Source: Amycolatopsis azurea DSM 43854
GTDB lineage: Bacteria; Actinomycetota; Actinomycetes; Mycobacteriales; Pseudonocardiaceae
Length of the DNA stretch: 56,906 bases
Assembly (NCBI RefSeq): GCF_001995215.1
Contig: NZ_MUXN01000014.1
Span: 1-56,906, forward strand
Reading direction: 5' to 3'
Shown: piece after piece, positions 15,499 to 24,650 of the stretch
Layout of the letters: every line of letters begins with the position of its first letter
How positions within the stretch are numbered: position 1 is the first letter of the stretch
The notes under the pieces: model-generated
What the model saw: the letters and a program-made list of their open reading frames with translations, nothing else
What the model was told of the DNA's origin: nothing
The model's database searches: none
Translations under genes and position numbers: made by a program

Positions 15499-15977
15499 CA
15501 GCCCGCCACCTCGTCTCGGACCTGGGCCCGCGGGCGGGCCATCGTGTAGGCGTCGGCGCCGGAGGGCTGGTAGTAGCGCTTCCGGAGGCCGATGCGTTCG
15601 AAACCGTGCCGCTCGTAGAGCGTGATCGCCGCGTCGTTGTCGGTGCGGACTTCGAGGAAGACCGGCGCGGCGAGTTCGTCCGCGCGGGTGAGGAGCGCCT
15701 TGAGCAGGACGGTGCCGATGCCGTTGCGCTGGTGGCCGGGATCGACGCCGATCGTGTGGACGCTCGCCTCGTAGTCGCCGCGGCGGCCGACGACGGCGAG
15801 CCCGGCGTAGCCGATGACCTCGTCGCTTTCGTCCGGACGGGCGACCAGGTAGTAACCGCCGCCGTCGAGTTCCGCGTGGAAAGCGTAGGCGGTCCACGGC
15901 GAATCGCCGGGGAAGAGGATCTTCTCTATCTCCACACAGCGGGGGATATCCTTGCGGCGTAAGGGTTCCAGCCTCAC
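15498..15977 (-). CDS. rimI: Ribosomal-protein-S18-alanine N-acetyltransferase RimI-like
   Basis: 159 residues, one GNAT domain: start MRLEPLRRKDIPRCVEIE, acetyl-CoA binding loop VDPGHQRNGIGTVLL, and EVRTDNDAAITLYERHGF. It matches the RimI family found between tsaB and tsaD in actinobacteria. It acetylates protein N-termini using acetyl-CoA. It overlaps tsaB by 4 bases and tsaD by 1 base. Confidence 0.93.
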   Translation of the reverse strand: MRLEPLRRKDIPRCVEIEKILFPGDSPWTAYAFHAELDGGGYYLVARPDESDEVIGYAGLAVVGRRGDYEASVHTIGVDPGHQRNGIGTVLLKALLTRADELAAPVFLEVRTDNDAAITLYERHGFERIGLRKRYYQPSGADAYTMARPRAQVRDEVAG

Positions 15978-16639
15978 GGCGTGGTCACCTTCTTGCGCGC
16001 GGCCGGTTCGACGGCGTCCGGGCGGCGGAGGTAGAGCGGGGTGAGCGGGGCGGGCTCTTCGCCGCTCTGGATCGCTTCCCGGGCGGCTTTGACCAGCCCG
16101 ACGGGTGACGGGAAGCGCGGCTCGATCGGCTGGACGCCGAGGGCGTCCGCGTAGAGGAGGGCGCCGTCGCCCGCCGCGACCTTGATGGTCGTCTCGAGGT
16201 CGGCAGGTCGCTGGACGTGCGGGCCGTCGGCGCGGGAACCGTCGGCGGCGTACGCGGCCCAGTAGACCTCGCGGCGCCTCGCGTCGGTGAGGACGAGGAA
16301 GGGCGCTTCGCCGGGGGCGACGTCGGCGGCGATCGCGTCGAGGCTGCAGACCGGGTAGGCGGGGATGCCGAGCGCGTGGGCGAGCGACGCGACGGTGGCC
16401 ATGCCGGCGCGGAGGCCGGTGAAGGGGCCGGGGCCGACGCCGCAGACGATGGCGTCGAGGTCGCGAAGCGTGACGCCCGCGGCCTTGACGGCTTCGAGGG
16501 CGTGGGGCGTGATCAGCTCGCCGTGCGCGCGCGGGTCGACCGTGACGCGGTCTCCGCGTGGCTCGAGGGCGTCGCCGTCCAGGGCGACGAGGCCCGCGGT
16601 GACCGCCGGGGTCGAGGTGTCGATGGCCAGTACCAGCAC
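15974..16639 (-). CDS. tsaB: t6A biosynthesis protein TsaB
   Basis: 221 residues. It starts MLVLAIDTSTPAVTAG (ASKHA fold first loop) and has GVGPGPFTGLRAGMATV, the TsaB signature. It pairs with TsaD as an inactive paralogue that scaffolds the complex. It is the first gene of tsaB-rimI-tsaD. In mycobacteria tsaE lies directly upstream, whereas here tsaE is 4 kb away with matB and a carboxyltransferase in between. Confidence 0.95.
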   Translation of the reverse strand: MLVLAIDTSTPAVTAGLVALDGDALEPRGDRVTVDPRAHGELITPHALEAVKAAGVTLRDLDAIVCGVGPGPFTGLRAGMATVASLAHALGIPAYPVCSLDAIAADVAPGEAPFLVLTDARRREVYWAAYAADGSRADGPHVQRPADLETTIKVAAGDGALLYADALGVQPIEPRFPSPVGLVKAAREAIQSGEEPAPLTPLYLRRPDAVEPAARKKVTTP

Positions 16640-16664
16640 GGTTACCCAGCCTACGACCAGCGCC

Positions 16665-16699
16665 CCGGATCGCGTTTAGCGGGCTAATCGCGATCCGGT
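16665..16699. repeat. Modular palindrome, copy 10
   Basis: Left arm GGATCGCGTTTAG, spacer CGGG, right arm CTAATCGCGATCCGG. Confidence 0.88.
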
Positions 16700-16720
16700 G
16701 CCGGGCCCGCTCCCCCAGCG

Positions 16721-16752
16721 CCGGAGCGACTTTAGCCCCCTAATCGCGATCT
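16721..16752. repeat. Modular palindrome, copy 11
   Basis: Left arm GGAGCGACTTTAG, spacer CCCC, right arm CTAATCGCGATC. Confidence 0.88.
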
Positions 16753-16788
16753 GTCGGGCCCCTCCCGCCAGCCCCGCGACCCCGGCAC

Positions 16789-16820
16789 CGGATCGCGATT
16801 AGGGGGCTAAAGTCGCTCCC
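16789..16820. repeat. Modular palindrome, copy 12
   Basis: Left arm GGATCGCGATTAG, spacer GGGG, right arm CTAAAGTCGCTCC. It is the reverse complement of copy 11 almost exactly. Confidence 0.88.
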
Positions 16821-16834
16821 CTCGCTCAGCCCGC

Positions 16835-16864
16835 CGGATCGCGATTAGGGGGCAAAACGCGATC
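16835..16864. repeat. Modular palindrome, copy 13
   Basis: Left arm GGATCGCGATTAG, spacer GGGG, right arm CAAAACGCGATC (one change in the core). Confidence 0.85.
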
Positions 16865-16890
16865 TGTGAGGCCGGAGGGCCGAGGGCCGC

Positions 16891-16924
16891 CGGAGCGCGG
16901 TTAGCCCGCGAAAGTCGCTCCCGG
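16891..16924. repeat. Modular palindrome, copy 14
   Basis: Left arm GGAGCGCGGTTAG, spacer CCCG, right arm CGAAAGTCGCTCC. Confidence 0.83.
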
Positions 16925-17036
16925 CGCTGGGTGTGAAGCAGGTCGCAGGGGTCAGGGAGGGGAGGGCGGTACGGTCCGGTGAGGGGCCCCTCGGCTCCAC
17001 GCGCCCCGGCCGTCGGAGTCGAGCAGGAGGTCACAC

Positions 17037-18458
17037 GTGCCCGATCGGTTGTTCCCCACGCTGGCGAGCGGCTCCGACAAGGAGGCCCTCCGCTTCGGCG
17101 ACGCCTCCCTGACCCACGCCGACGTCGCGGCCGTCGCCGGCACACTCGCCCGCGACCTGCCGAGCGGCCGTATCGCCATCTGGGCGACACCGACGGTGCA
17201 CACCAGCGTCGCCGTGATCGCCGCGCTGCTCGCCGGAGTCCCCGCCATCCCGCTGAACCCGAAGATCGGCGAGCGCGAACTCACCCACATCCTCGCCGAC
17301 AGCGAGCCCGTCCTCGTCCTCGCCGCACCTGGCGCCGACCTCCCCGCGGGTCTCGCCGATCTCCCCCGCCTCGATATCGCCCTCGAAGGCACACCCGGCG
17401 ATCTCCCCGCGGAACCGGACGCCGAAGCCCCGGCGCTGATCGTCTACACCTCCGGGACGACCGGCCCGCCCAAGGGTGTCGTCCTCCCCCGCCGCGCGAT
17501 CTCGACCACTCTCGACGCGCTCGAAGACGCCTGGGAATGGACCGCCGACGACGTCCTCGTCCACGGCCTCCCGCTCTTCCACGTCCACGGCCTGATCCTC
17601 GGCATCCTCGGGCCGCTCCGGCGCGGTGGATCGGTCCGGCATCTCGGCCGCTTCTCGACCGAAGGCGTCGCGAGCGAACTCGCCAACGGGGCGACGATGA
17701 TGTTCGGCGTCCCGACCATGTATCACCGCATCGCGGGCGAGGTCGGCGACGACCGGGCGCTCGCCGACGCGTTGCGGGGCGCCCGGCTGCTCGTCTCCGG
17801 ATCGGCCGCGCTGCCCGTCCACGACCACCAGCGCATCACCGCCGCGACCGGCCAGCGCGTGATCGAGCGCTACGGGATGACCGAGACCCTCATGAACACC
17901 AGCGTCCGCGCCGACGGCGAGCGTGTCCCCGGCACCGTCGGCGTCCCCTTGAGCGGCGTCGAGCTGCGGCTGGTGGACGAGGCGGGCGAGCCGGTCGAGG
18001 AACTGGAGACCGTCGGCGAGATCCAGGTCCGCGGGCCGAATCTGTTCACCGAGTACCTCAACCGTCCTGACGCCACCGAGGCCGCCTTCGACGACGGCTG
18101 GTTCCGGACCGGCGACATGGCGACCCGCGACGCGGCCGGTTATGTGAAGATCGTCGGCCGGAAGGCGACGGATCTGATCAAGAGCGGCGGCTACAAGATC
18201 GGCGCGGGTGAGATCGAGAACGCGCTCATGGAGCACCCCGGCGTCGCGGAGGTCGCGGTGACCGGCGAGCCCGACGACGACCTCGGCGAGCGCATCGTGG
18301 CCTGGGTGGTGCCCGCCGGGGAACGCCCGGAGGAGGCGGAACTCGCCGACCACGTCTCGCGGTTGTTGTCGCCGCACAAGCGTCCTCGGGTGGTCCGCTA
18401 TCTGGAGGCGTTGCCGCGCAACGACATGGGCAAGGTCATGAAGCGGGCGCTCGGATGA
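17037..18458 (+). CDS. matB: Malonyl-CoA synthetase MatB-like acyl-CoA ligase
   Basis: 473 residues from a GTG at 17037 with GCAGGAGG upstream. ANL-superfamily motifs: P-loop VYTSGTTGPPKGVV (about 140-154), GLPLFHVHGLILG, VIERYGMTET (A5), GWFRTGDMATRD (A7) and the C-terminal catalytic Lys in RNDMGKVMKRAL. Length and wording match Streptomyces MatB closely, including LFHVHGLILGILGPLRRGG. MatB activates malonate or methylmalonate with ATP and CoA, feeding polyketide and fatty acid synthesis. It overlaps the carboxyltransferase gene by 4 bases (ATGA), so they are co-translated; the same pair occurs in Streptomyces. Confidence 0.88.
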   Translation: MPDRLFPTLASGSDKEALRFGDASLTHADVAAVAGTLARDLPSGRIAIWATPTVHTSVAVIAALLAGVPAIPLNPKIGERELTHILADSEPVLVLAAPGADLPAGLADLPRLDIALEGTPGDLPAEPDAEAPALIVYTSGTTGPPKGVVLPRRAISTTLDALEDAWEWTADDVLVHGLPLFHVHGLILGILGPLRRGGSVRHLGRFSTEGVASELANGATMMFGVPTMYHRIAGEVGDDRALADALRGARLLVSGSAALPVHDHQRITAATGQRVIERYGMTETLMNTSVRADGERVPGTVGVPLSGVELRLVDEAGEPVEELETVGEIQVRGPNLFTEYLNRPDATEAAFDDGWFRTGDMATRDAAGYVKIVGRKATDLIKSGGYKIGAGEIENALMEHPGVAEVAVTGEPDDDLGERIVAWVVPAGERPEEAELADHVSRLLSPHKRPRVVRYLEALPRNDMGKVMKRALG

Positions 18459-19786
18459 GCAGGGCCTCCGCGCGGGCGGTCGTCGAAGAGGTCGCGACCG
18501 GTTTCGAGGACTTGGACGTTCCACGGTCCGCTGAGCCGGACGACGGGCCGATCGAGTGGCCGGGCTATCGCGCGGCGCGCGAAGCCGCCGAAGAGCGGAC
18601 TGGCGAAGACGAGTCCGTGCTTTGCGGAACAGCCAAGATCGGTGATGTCGAAGCGGTCGTGATCGCCTTCGAGTTCGGCTTTCTGGGTGGGTCGATCGGT
18701 CAGCGGACCGGTGATCGCGTCGAGGCGGCGTTCGCGCGGGCGGTGGAGTCTCGATTGCCGGTGGTGTCGCTGATCGCGACCGGCGGCAGCCGCATGCAGC
18801 ACGGGATGCGCGCGCTTTCGCAGTTGCAGCGCATCGCGCGGGCGGCCGCCGGCGCCCGGTCGGTGCCGCAGATCTCGGTGCTGCGCGATCCGACCACGGG
18901 CGGCGGCTGGGCGACACTCGGCGCGAGCGCAGACGTCGTTCTCGCTCTGCCCGAAGCACAGGTCGGTTTCGCCGGTTCCCGGGTACGCCCTGCCGACGCG
19001 CCCGCGGAGGCGTACACGGCTGAAGCGAAACTCGCGTGGGGCCAGGTCGACAGGATCGTGCCACCCGCGGACCTTCCCGCGACGCTGGAACGGTGGCTGC
19101 GCTTGCTGACCTCTCCGACGGCGGAGGCCGCTGAGCCTCCGGGCGCTCTCGGATCGGCGCGCTTGCCCCAAAGCGGATGGGCCGCGGTTCAGGCGGCGCG
19201 CGCCGCCGATCGGCCGAGAGCGGCGGAGTACCTCGACGCGTACTTCGACTGGCGTGAGGATGTCTCGGGCGATAGGTGCGGCGGAGTCGACTCAGGCGTC
19301 CTGTGCGGCTTCGGCTGGCGAGACGGTCGCGCGATCGCGTACGCGGCGCAGTGCGGGACGCCGACGTTGCCCGCGGGATTCCGTACGGCGGCGCGCCTCG
19401 TACGGCTCGCGTCGAGGCTCGGGATCCCGGTGCTCACCCTCGTCGACACCCCTGGTGCGGCGAACGACGCGGAGGCCGAGCGGGCCGGGGCCGGTGCGGC
19501 GATCGCGGAACTGTTCGAGGCCGTGGCGAGCGCGGCCGTACCGATCACGACGTTGGTGATCGGGGAAGGCGGATCCGGGGGTGCGCTCGCGTTCGCGGCG
19601 CCGGGGTCGACCTGGGTGACGCCCGGCGCGTACTTCTCGGTCACCTCGCCCGAGGCGGCAGCGGCGATCCTCAAGCTGCCCGCCGACGAAGTCCCCGCTC
19701 TCGCGGACCGGCTGCGGCTACGCCCCCAGGACCTGGTCGCCCTGGGCATCGCACGCTCCGTCGTCGGCCCCGCGGATCGCGTTTAG
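18455..19786 (+). CDS. Acetyl/acyl-CoA carboxyltransferase, beta and alpha halves fused
   Basis: 443 residues. The N-terminal half has crotonase-like beta-subunit features (FGFLGGSIGQRTGDRVEAAF, ATGGSRMQHGMRAL, PTTGGGWATLGA). The C-terminal half is alpha-like (LTLVDTPGAANDAEAE, VIGEGGSGGALAFAAPG). The AccD zinc finger is absent. Fused carboxyltransferases transfer CO2 from biotin to an acyl-CoA; no biotin carrier or carboxylase gene is near, so it must share partners or run a decarboxylation or scavenging reaction with MatB. The final residues ADRV and the TAG stop lie in repeat copy 15. Confidence 0.8.
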   Translation: MSRASARAVVEEVATGFEDLDVPRSAEPDDGPIEWPGYRAAREAAEERTGEDESVLCGTAKIGDVEAVVIAFEFGFLGGSIGQRTGDRVEAAFARAVESRLPVVSLIATGGSRMQHGMRALSQLQRIARAAAGARSVPQISVLRDPTTGGGWATLGASADVVLALPEAQVGFAGSRVRPADAPAEAYTAEAKLAWGQVDRIVPPADLPATLERWLRLLTSPTAEAAEPPGALGSARLPQSGWAAVQAARAADRPRAAEYLDAYFDWREDVSGDRCGGVDSGVLCGFGWRDGRAIAYAAQCGTPTLPAGFRTAARLVRLASRLGIPVLTLVDTPGAANDAEAERAGAGAAIAELFEAVASAAVPITTLVIGEGGSGGALAFAAPGSTWVTPGAYFSVTSPEAAAAILKLPADEVPALADRLRLRPQDLVALGIARSVVGPADRV

Positions 19787-19804
19787 CCCGCTAAACGCGA
19801 TCCG
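19773..19804. repeat. Modular palindrome, copy 15 (provides carboxyltransferase stop)
   Basis: Left arm GGATCGCGTTTAG, spacer CCCG, right arm CTAAACGCGATCC. A perfect palindrome except at the centre. Its TAG is the stop codon. Confidence 0.92.
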
Positions 19805-20250
19805 TGGGAAGCGACAAACGGTCGGAGATCGGCGTTGAGCGGGCCCGCCATTTCGAGCGGGGTCATCTGGGTGTGTAAGTGCGGCCGCCGAACATCCGGT
19901 ACCGAACATTTCTTTTCTCATGAACAACACCAGAACACTCGATAGCGCGAAAGCGGAACACTCTGCGTATCCCTATTCGAGCAATGAGACGAAGTGGCGT
20001 GCCCGCAACTACTCTTTCGGGTGGCGGTAGCACAACCCGATGACCTGGGGTGAATTACGCTGACCGCTCAGCGCAGGATTCAGCAACCTTTCACCTACCG
20101 CCCCGTAGGTCCGGGAAATTCGTCCACAATGGCTTGTGTTGCGGATCGGCAACGACCGAATGCCGCACCAAAAGGAAGCGGCTCCCCGTGCCGGGGGAGC
20201 CGCTTTGAAGTTCAACAGCTCCATCTACCAGTTCTATGGAGGCGTCAAAC
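19787..20250. other. Intergenic region before a small membrane protein gene
   Basis: 464 bases without a convincing gene. It holds the right half of repeat copy 15, a stretch of lower GC at 19900-20040, and a hairpin at 20176-20205. The lower-GC part is the likely promoter of the gene at 20251. Confidence 0.5.
20176..20205 (+). terminator. Hairpin upstream of the small membrane protein gene
   Basis: AAGCGGCTCCCC pairs with GGGGAGCCGCTT around a 6-base loop and ends in TTT. It could be a terminator or leader attenuator for the gene 45 bases downstream. Confidence 0.55.
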
Positions 20251-20673
20251 ATGCCCAGCGTAGCGCCGTGTTCCGGCGGTATGCCAGAGGAGCCACCCCA
20301 GCCGCAGGCGATGAACCCGGATACGAACCAGGATCACCACGGCGGGTGTCACCCGGCAGAAGTCAGTCTCGACGAATTGCTCGATTTGGCGAGTGAACCG
20401 GTCGGCATGGTCACCGACCCCGCGTGTCGTCGAGTCCATTTGCGTCCGGCCGCCCAGTGGCCCGATTTCTGGCGAAGCACGTTCTTCGGCAGCCGGGAAA
20501 ACACCGGCCGCGTCCTGCTCTATTGGTTCGCGTTGATCACCGCGCTCGTCGCGTTGACAGCTGTGGCCACACCGGCCGCGCAAACCAGCGTGATCGGCTT
20601 GTGCGGATTGTGGTGGCTTCACCATCGGCGCGGACGAGGCGGCCCACAGGCTGAACCGGCCCCCACCGTCTAG
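20251..20673 (+). CDS. Small single-membrane-segment protein of unknown function
   Basis: 140 residues. The ATG at 20251 is chosen because GGAGG lies 8 bases upstream; an upstream ATG overlaps that site. The N-terminal third is Pro/Asn/His-rich, then comes a short motif region (SLDELLDLASEPVGMVTDP), and a hydrophobic segment of about 40 residues (VLLYWFALITALVALTAVA and on) that may form one or two helices. It ends in a basic then Pro-rich tail. I do not recognise the family. It stands alone between hairpins and differs in base use from its neighbours, which suggests a recent or lineage-specific gene. Confidence 0.6.
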   Translation: MPSVAPCSGGMPEEPPQPQAMNPDTNQDHHGGCHPAEVSLDELLDLASEPVGMVTDPACRRVHLRPAAQWPDFWRSTFFGSRENTGRVLLYWFALITALVALTAVATPAAQTSVIGLCGLWWLHHRRGRGGPQAEPAPTV

Positions 20674-20676
20674 ACA

Positions 20677-20717
20677 GGGTGCGCATGCCGCTGTGGGACC
20701 CAGCGGCATGCGCACCC
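20677..20717 (+). terminator. Strong hairpin after the small membrane protein gene
   Basis: A 17-bp perfect stem (GTGCGCATGCCGCTG and its complement, plus two G-C pairs) with a 7-base loop. A second stem, CCCCAAG/CTTGGGG, follows at 20715-20733. Confidence 0.8.
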
Positions 20718-20781
20718 CCAAGCCCTCTTGGGGCATGGAGGGGACGCTTCGCCGGCACGGCCCTGACGCGGCATCCGGGTG

Positions 20782-20813
20782 AGATCGCGTTTAGGGGGCT
20801 AAACGCAAGTCGG
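20782..20813. repeat. Modular palindrome, copy 16
   Basis: Left arm GATCGCGTTTAG, spacer GGGG, right arm CTAAACGCAAGTCG. Confidence 0.88.
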
Positions 20814-20820
20814 CGGCCCA

Positions 20821-20851
20821 GGTCGCGATTAGCCCGCTAAACGCAGGTCGG
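20821..20851. repeat. Modular palindrome, copy 17 (provides tsaE stop)
   Basis: Left arm GGTCGCGATTAG, spacer CCCG, right arm CTAAACGCAGGTCG. Read leftwards it encodes DLRLAG and the TAA stop of tsaE. Confidence 0.9.
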
Positions 20852-21293
20852 GCGTGCGGGTCGCCCAGGTGCCGTGCGGCTCCAGGGTGACCTCGCGGAC
20901 GTCGTCCTCGCGGCGGTCCAGGCGCACGACGAGGTAGTCGTCCGAAAGCCGCTCCGCCGCCCCTTCGCCCCATTCGACGACCAGGGCGGACCGCTCCAGT
21001 TCGGTGTCGAGGTCCAGGTCGTCCAGCTGCGAGAGATCCCCACCGAGCCGGTAGGCGTCGACGTGCACCAAAGCGACCCCGGCCTCGCCCGCCGGATGCA
21101 CCCTGGCGATCACGAACGTCGGCGAACTGACGCGCCCGCCGACCCCGAGACCGTCCGCGATCCCGCGGGTCAACGTCGTCTTGCCCGCTCCGAGCGGCCC
21201 GGCGAGCAGCACCAGATCGCCCGCGCGCAGCGAACGTCCGAGCTCCCGCCCGAAGGCAATCGTCGACTCGGGAGTCGGGAAAGCGAAATTCAT
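20829..21293 (-). CDS. tsaE: t6A biosynthesis ATPase TsaE
   Basis: 154 residues; start MNFAFPTPESTIAFGREL at 21291-21293. Walker A is GPLGAGKTTLTRG; SSPTFVIARV, HVDAYRL and ALVVEWGEGA are the TsaE signatures. It is the ATPase that resets the TsaBD complex during t6A formation. The start overlaps the hydrolase stop (ATGA-type), in the order alr-hydrolase-tsaE. The C-terminal DLRLAG plus stop comes from repeat copy 17 and matches the end of the unrelated HAD protein (DLRLAP), so it is derived from the repeat rather than from the family. Confidence 0.94.
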   Translation of the reverse strand: MNFAFPTPESTIAFGRELGRSLRAGDLVLLAGPLGAGKTTLTRGIADGLGVGGRVSSPTFVIARVHPAGEAGVALVHVDAYRLGGDLSQLDDLDLDTELERSALVVEWGEGAAERLSDDYLVVRLDRREDDVREVTLEPHGTWATRTPDLRLAG

Positions 21294-22390
21294 CAGCGTT
21301 GCCACCACCACGTTCGCAGTTCGGAAGTCTCACCATCGGTGCCCGTGCATCGTTGCACCAAGTCGATCAGGTGGCTGTTCACCAGTTCGGGTTGTTCCAG
21401 CTGCACCATGTGCCCCGCGCCGCGCACGCGCACCAGCTCCGCGTCCGGCAGCTCCGCCGCGATCCGCTCGGCGTGCGCGATCGGCGTGAACCGGTCGGAA
21501 TCCCCGCCGACGACCAGTACGTGCGCGTGCTTCAGCCCGGCGAGCGCCGCGTACCGGTTGTGACTGCCGAGCGTGTCGACGAAGTTCACGAGTCCGCGCA
21601 CCGGCGTCACTTCGAGCATTTCCAGCATGAAGTCGACGAGCCGCGGCGACACGTCCCGGCTGCCGAAGGCCAGCCTGCGCACCGCCTGCCGGGTCAGCTG
21701 ACCGCCTGCCGCGCGCACGAACTCGACGAGCCCGGGCTGCCAGCCGGCCAGCCCGCCAACGCCTCGCGTGAGCGGGTTGTACTTCGAGAGCAGTGATCTC
21801 GGAAGTCCCCGGGCACCGACCTCGCCCGCCGCGGTCGCGATGAACGCGACACCGCCGACGCGGTCGTCGAACAGCTCGGGATGCTCCGCGGCGAGTTCCA
21901 TGATCACCATGCCGCCCATCGAGTGCCCCATGAGCACGATGGGCCCGTCCGGCACCACCGAGCGCAGGACCATGTCGAGGTCGCGCGCCAGCTGTTCGAT
22001 GGTGCTGGTCTCGGCGGTCGCGGCGCCGGATTGCCCGTGCCCGCGATGGTCGTAGTAGACCTGACGCACCCGCGGCAGCTTCAGCGACGCGAGGTCTCGC
22101 CGCTGGAAATGCCAGCAGCGCTTCGACAACGCGAAACCGTGCACGCCGACGACGGTCAGCTCCGGTTCTCCCCCATCGGCCGGGTCGATCTCTTCGACCG
22201 CGAGCGGCGTGCCGTCCTCCGCCGCCACTGTCGACGTCCGATCCGGTTCAAGATCCCCCAACGGCTCGTCCACGAACGGATCCTCACTCTGCCGCCGCTG
22301 CTGTGCGGCGACGGCGATCGCGGCGGCGGTGCCGGTGGCCACGGCTCCGACACCGCCGACGATGGCCAGCAGTCGTCGTGAAGGTGTCAC
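21293..22390 (-). CDS. Membrane-anchored alpha/beta hydrolase
   Basis: 365 residues from GTG 22388-22390, overlapping the alr stop by 4 bases. One N-terminal hydrophobic helix (about 6-30) suggests an anchor or uncleaved signal. Alpha/beta hydrolase core: oxyanion strand VVGVHGFALSKRCW, nucleophile elbow LMGHSMGGMV (Ser about 170), Asp in GGDSDRFTP, His in VRGAGHMVQLE. Substrate unknown; esterase or lipase is likely. A hydrolase in this place between alr and tsaE is common in actinobacteria, but its role is not settled. Confidence 0.85.
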   Translation of the reverse strand: MTPSRRLLAIVGGVGAVATGTAAAIAVAAQQRRQSEDPFVDEPLGDLEPDRTSTVAAEDGTPLAVEEIDPADGGEPELTVVGVHGFALSKRCWHFQRRDLASLKLPRVRQVYYDHRGHGQSGAATAETSTIEQLARDLDMVLRSVVPDGPIVLMGHSMGGMVIMELAAEHPELFDDRVGGVAFIATAAGEVGARGLPRSLLSKYNPLTRGVGGLAGWQPGLVEFVRAAGGQLTRQAVRRLAFGSRDVSPRLVDFMLEMLEVTPVRGLVNFVDTLGSHNRYAALAGLKHAHVLVVGGDSDRFTPIAHAERIAAELPDAELVRVRGAGHMVQLEQPELVNSHLIDLVQRCTGTDGETSELRTWWWQR

Positions 22391-23526
22391 GAGCCCGCCT
22401 CCAGATACGTCCGGTGGATCCGCGGCCGGTACATCGAGGTCACGATCTCGTAGTCGATCGTCCCCAGCTTGTCGGCCCATTCCCGGGCCGTCGGCTCGCC
22501 GGAATCGCCCTGGCCGAAGAGGGTCACTTCGCTGCCGACGGCCGGTTCGTCGTCTCCGCAGTCGACGATCAGCTGATCCATGCAGACGCGGCCGACGACC
22601 GGCCTGCGCTTTCCGTCGAGCCACACGTCCATCCGCCCGGAAAGCGTCCTCGGCACGCCGTCGGCGTATCCGACCGGGACGAGGGCGAGGGTGGTGTCGC
22701 GCTCCGCCGTCCAGGTGTGGCCGTAGGAGACCGATTCGCCGACCGGAATCCGTTTCGTCAGCACGACCGACGACTTGAAGGTCATCGCCGGACGCAGGTC
22801 GTCGTCGGTGGGCACCGGGTTCAGCCCGTAGATCGCGATCCCGGGACGCACGAGGTCGAAGTGCAGTTCGGGCCTGGTCAGCACGGCGGCGGAGTTCGCG
22901 ATGTGCCGCATCGGGTCCAGGCCGGCCGCGCGGGCGATGTCGTACGCCTCGTCGAACCGTTTCGCCTGCGCGTCGATGGAGGGGTGACCGAGGTCGTCGG
23001 CGCAGGCGAGGTGCGACCAGATCGCGACGACCTCGATGAACGGCTTCGCGGCCGCCGCGGCCTCGACCAGCGCCGGCCATTCCGCAGGTGGGCAGCCATT
23101 CCGGCTCAGCCCGGTGTCGATCTTGAGGTGCACGCGCCCGATCGCGTTTAGCCCGCTAAAGTCGCGTGCCCGGCGCACGCCGTCGGCCACGCGGGCAAGC
23201 TCGGCGAGGGAGCTGACGGCGACGTCGATGTCTTCGGCGACCGCGGGCGCGAAGTCGGCTTCGGGAGTGTCGAGCCAGCTGAAGAGCCGGACCCCGATCC
23301 CCGCGCGGCGCAGCGCGAGCGCCTCGCCGAGGGAGCAGGTGCCCAGCCAGGTGGCCCCGCCCTCGACGGCGGCACGGCCTACCTCGAGCGCTCCGTGGCC
23401 ATAGCCGTCGGCCTTGACGACGGCCATCGTCTGGGCGCCGGGGGCGCGGGAGGCGAGCAGGGCGACATTGTGCCGGATGGCGGACAGGTCGATGACGACC
23501 TCGGCACGCGGGAAACTGGCGGTCAT
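22387..23526 (-). CDS. alr: Alanine racemase, with an in-frame repeat insertion
   Basis: 379 residues. PLP lysine 38 in MAVVKADGYGHG; RVHLKIDTGLSRNG, IANSAAVLTRPE, ESVSYGHTW (second catalytic Tyr) and GRVCMDQLIVD are intact. It converts L-Ala to D-Ala for peptidoglycan. Residues about 121-130 (RDFSGLNAIG) are encoded by repeat copy 18, read in its only stop-free frame, and look like an insertion in the loop before the VHLKIDTG strand. The enzyme is presumably still active because Alr is normally essential and all motifs remain. First gene of alr-hydrolase-tsaE. Confidence 0.95.
   Translation of the reverse strand: MTASFPRAEVVIDLSAIRHNVALLASRAPGAQTMAVVKADGYGHGALEVGRAAVEGGATWLGTCSLGEALALRRAGIGVRLFSWLDTPEADFAPAVAEDIDVAVSSLAELARVADGVRRARDFSGLNAIGRVHLKIDTGLSRNGCPPAEWPALVEAAAAAKPFIEVVAIWSHLACADDLGHPSIDAQAKRFDEAYDIARAAGLDPMRHIANSAAVLTRPELHFDLVRPGIAIYGLNPVPTDDDLRPAMTFKSSVVLTKRIPVGESVSYGHTWTAERDTTLALVPVGYADGVPRTLSGRMDVWLDGKRRPVVGRVCMDQLIVDCGDDEPAVGSEVTLFGQGDSGEPTAREWADKLGTIDYEIVTSMYRPRIHRTYLEAGS
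23139..23167. repeat. Modular palindrome, copy 18 (inside alr)
   Basis: Left arm GATCGCGTTTAG, spacer CCCG, right arm CTAAAGTCGCG. On the alr strand it reads DFSGLNAI. Confidence 0.9.
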
Positions 23527-23554
23527 AACGACCACCAGTTTCCCACGAACCGGC

Positions 23555-24646
<1,092 letters not shown>

Positions 24647-24650
24647 CGGT

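Larger units (their letters stand above)
16640..17036. other. Divergent intergenic region tsaB / matB with five palindromic repeats
   Basis: 397 bases with no gene, carrying repeat copies 10-14, spaced about 40-55 bases apart. The matB end has GCAGGAGG before the GTG start. This is the densest run of the element in the window. Confidence 0.85.
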
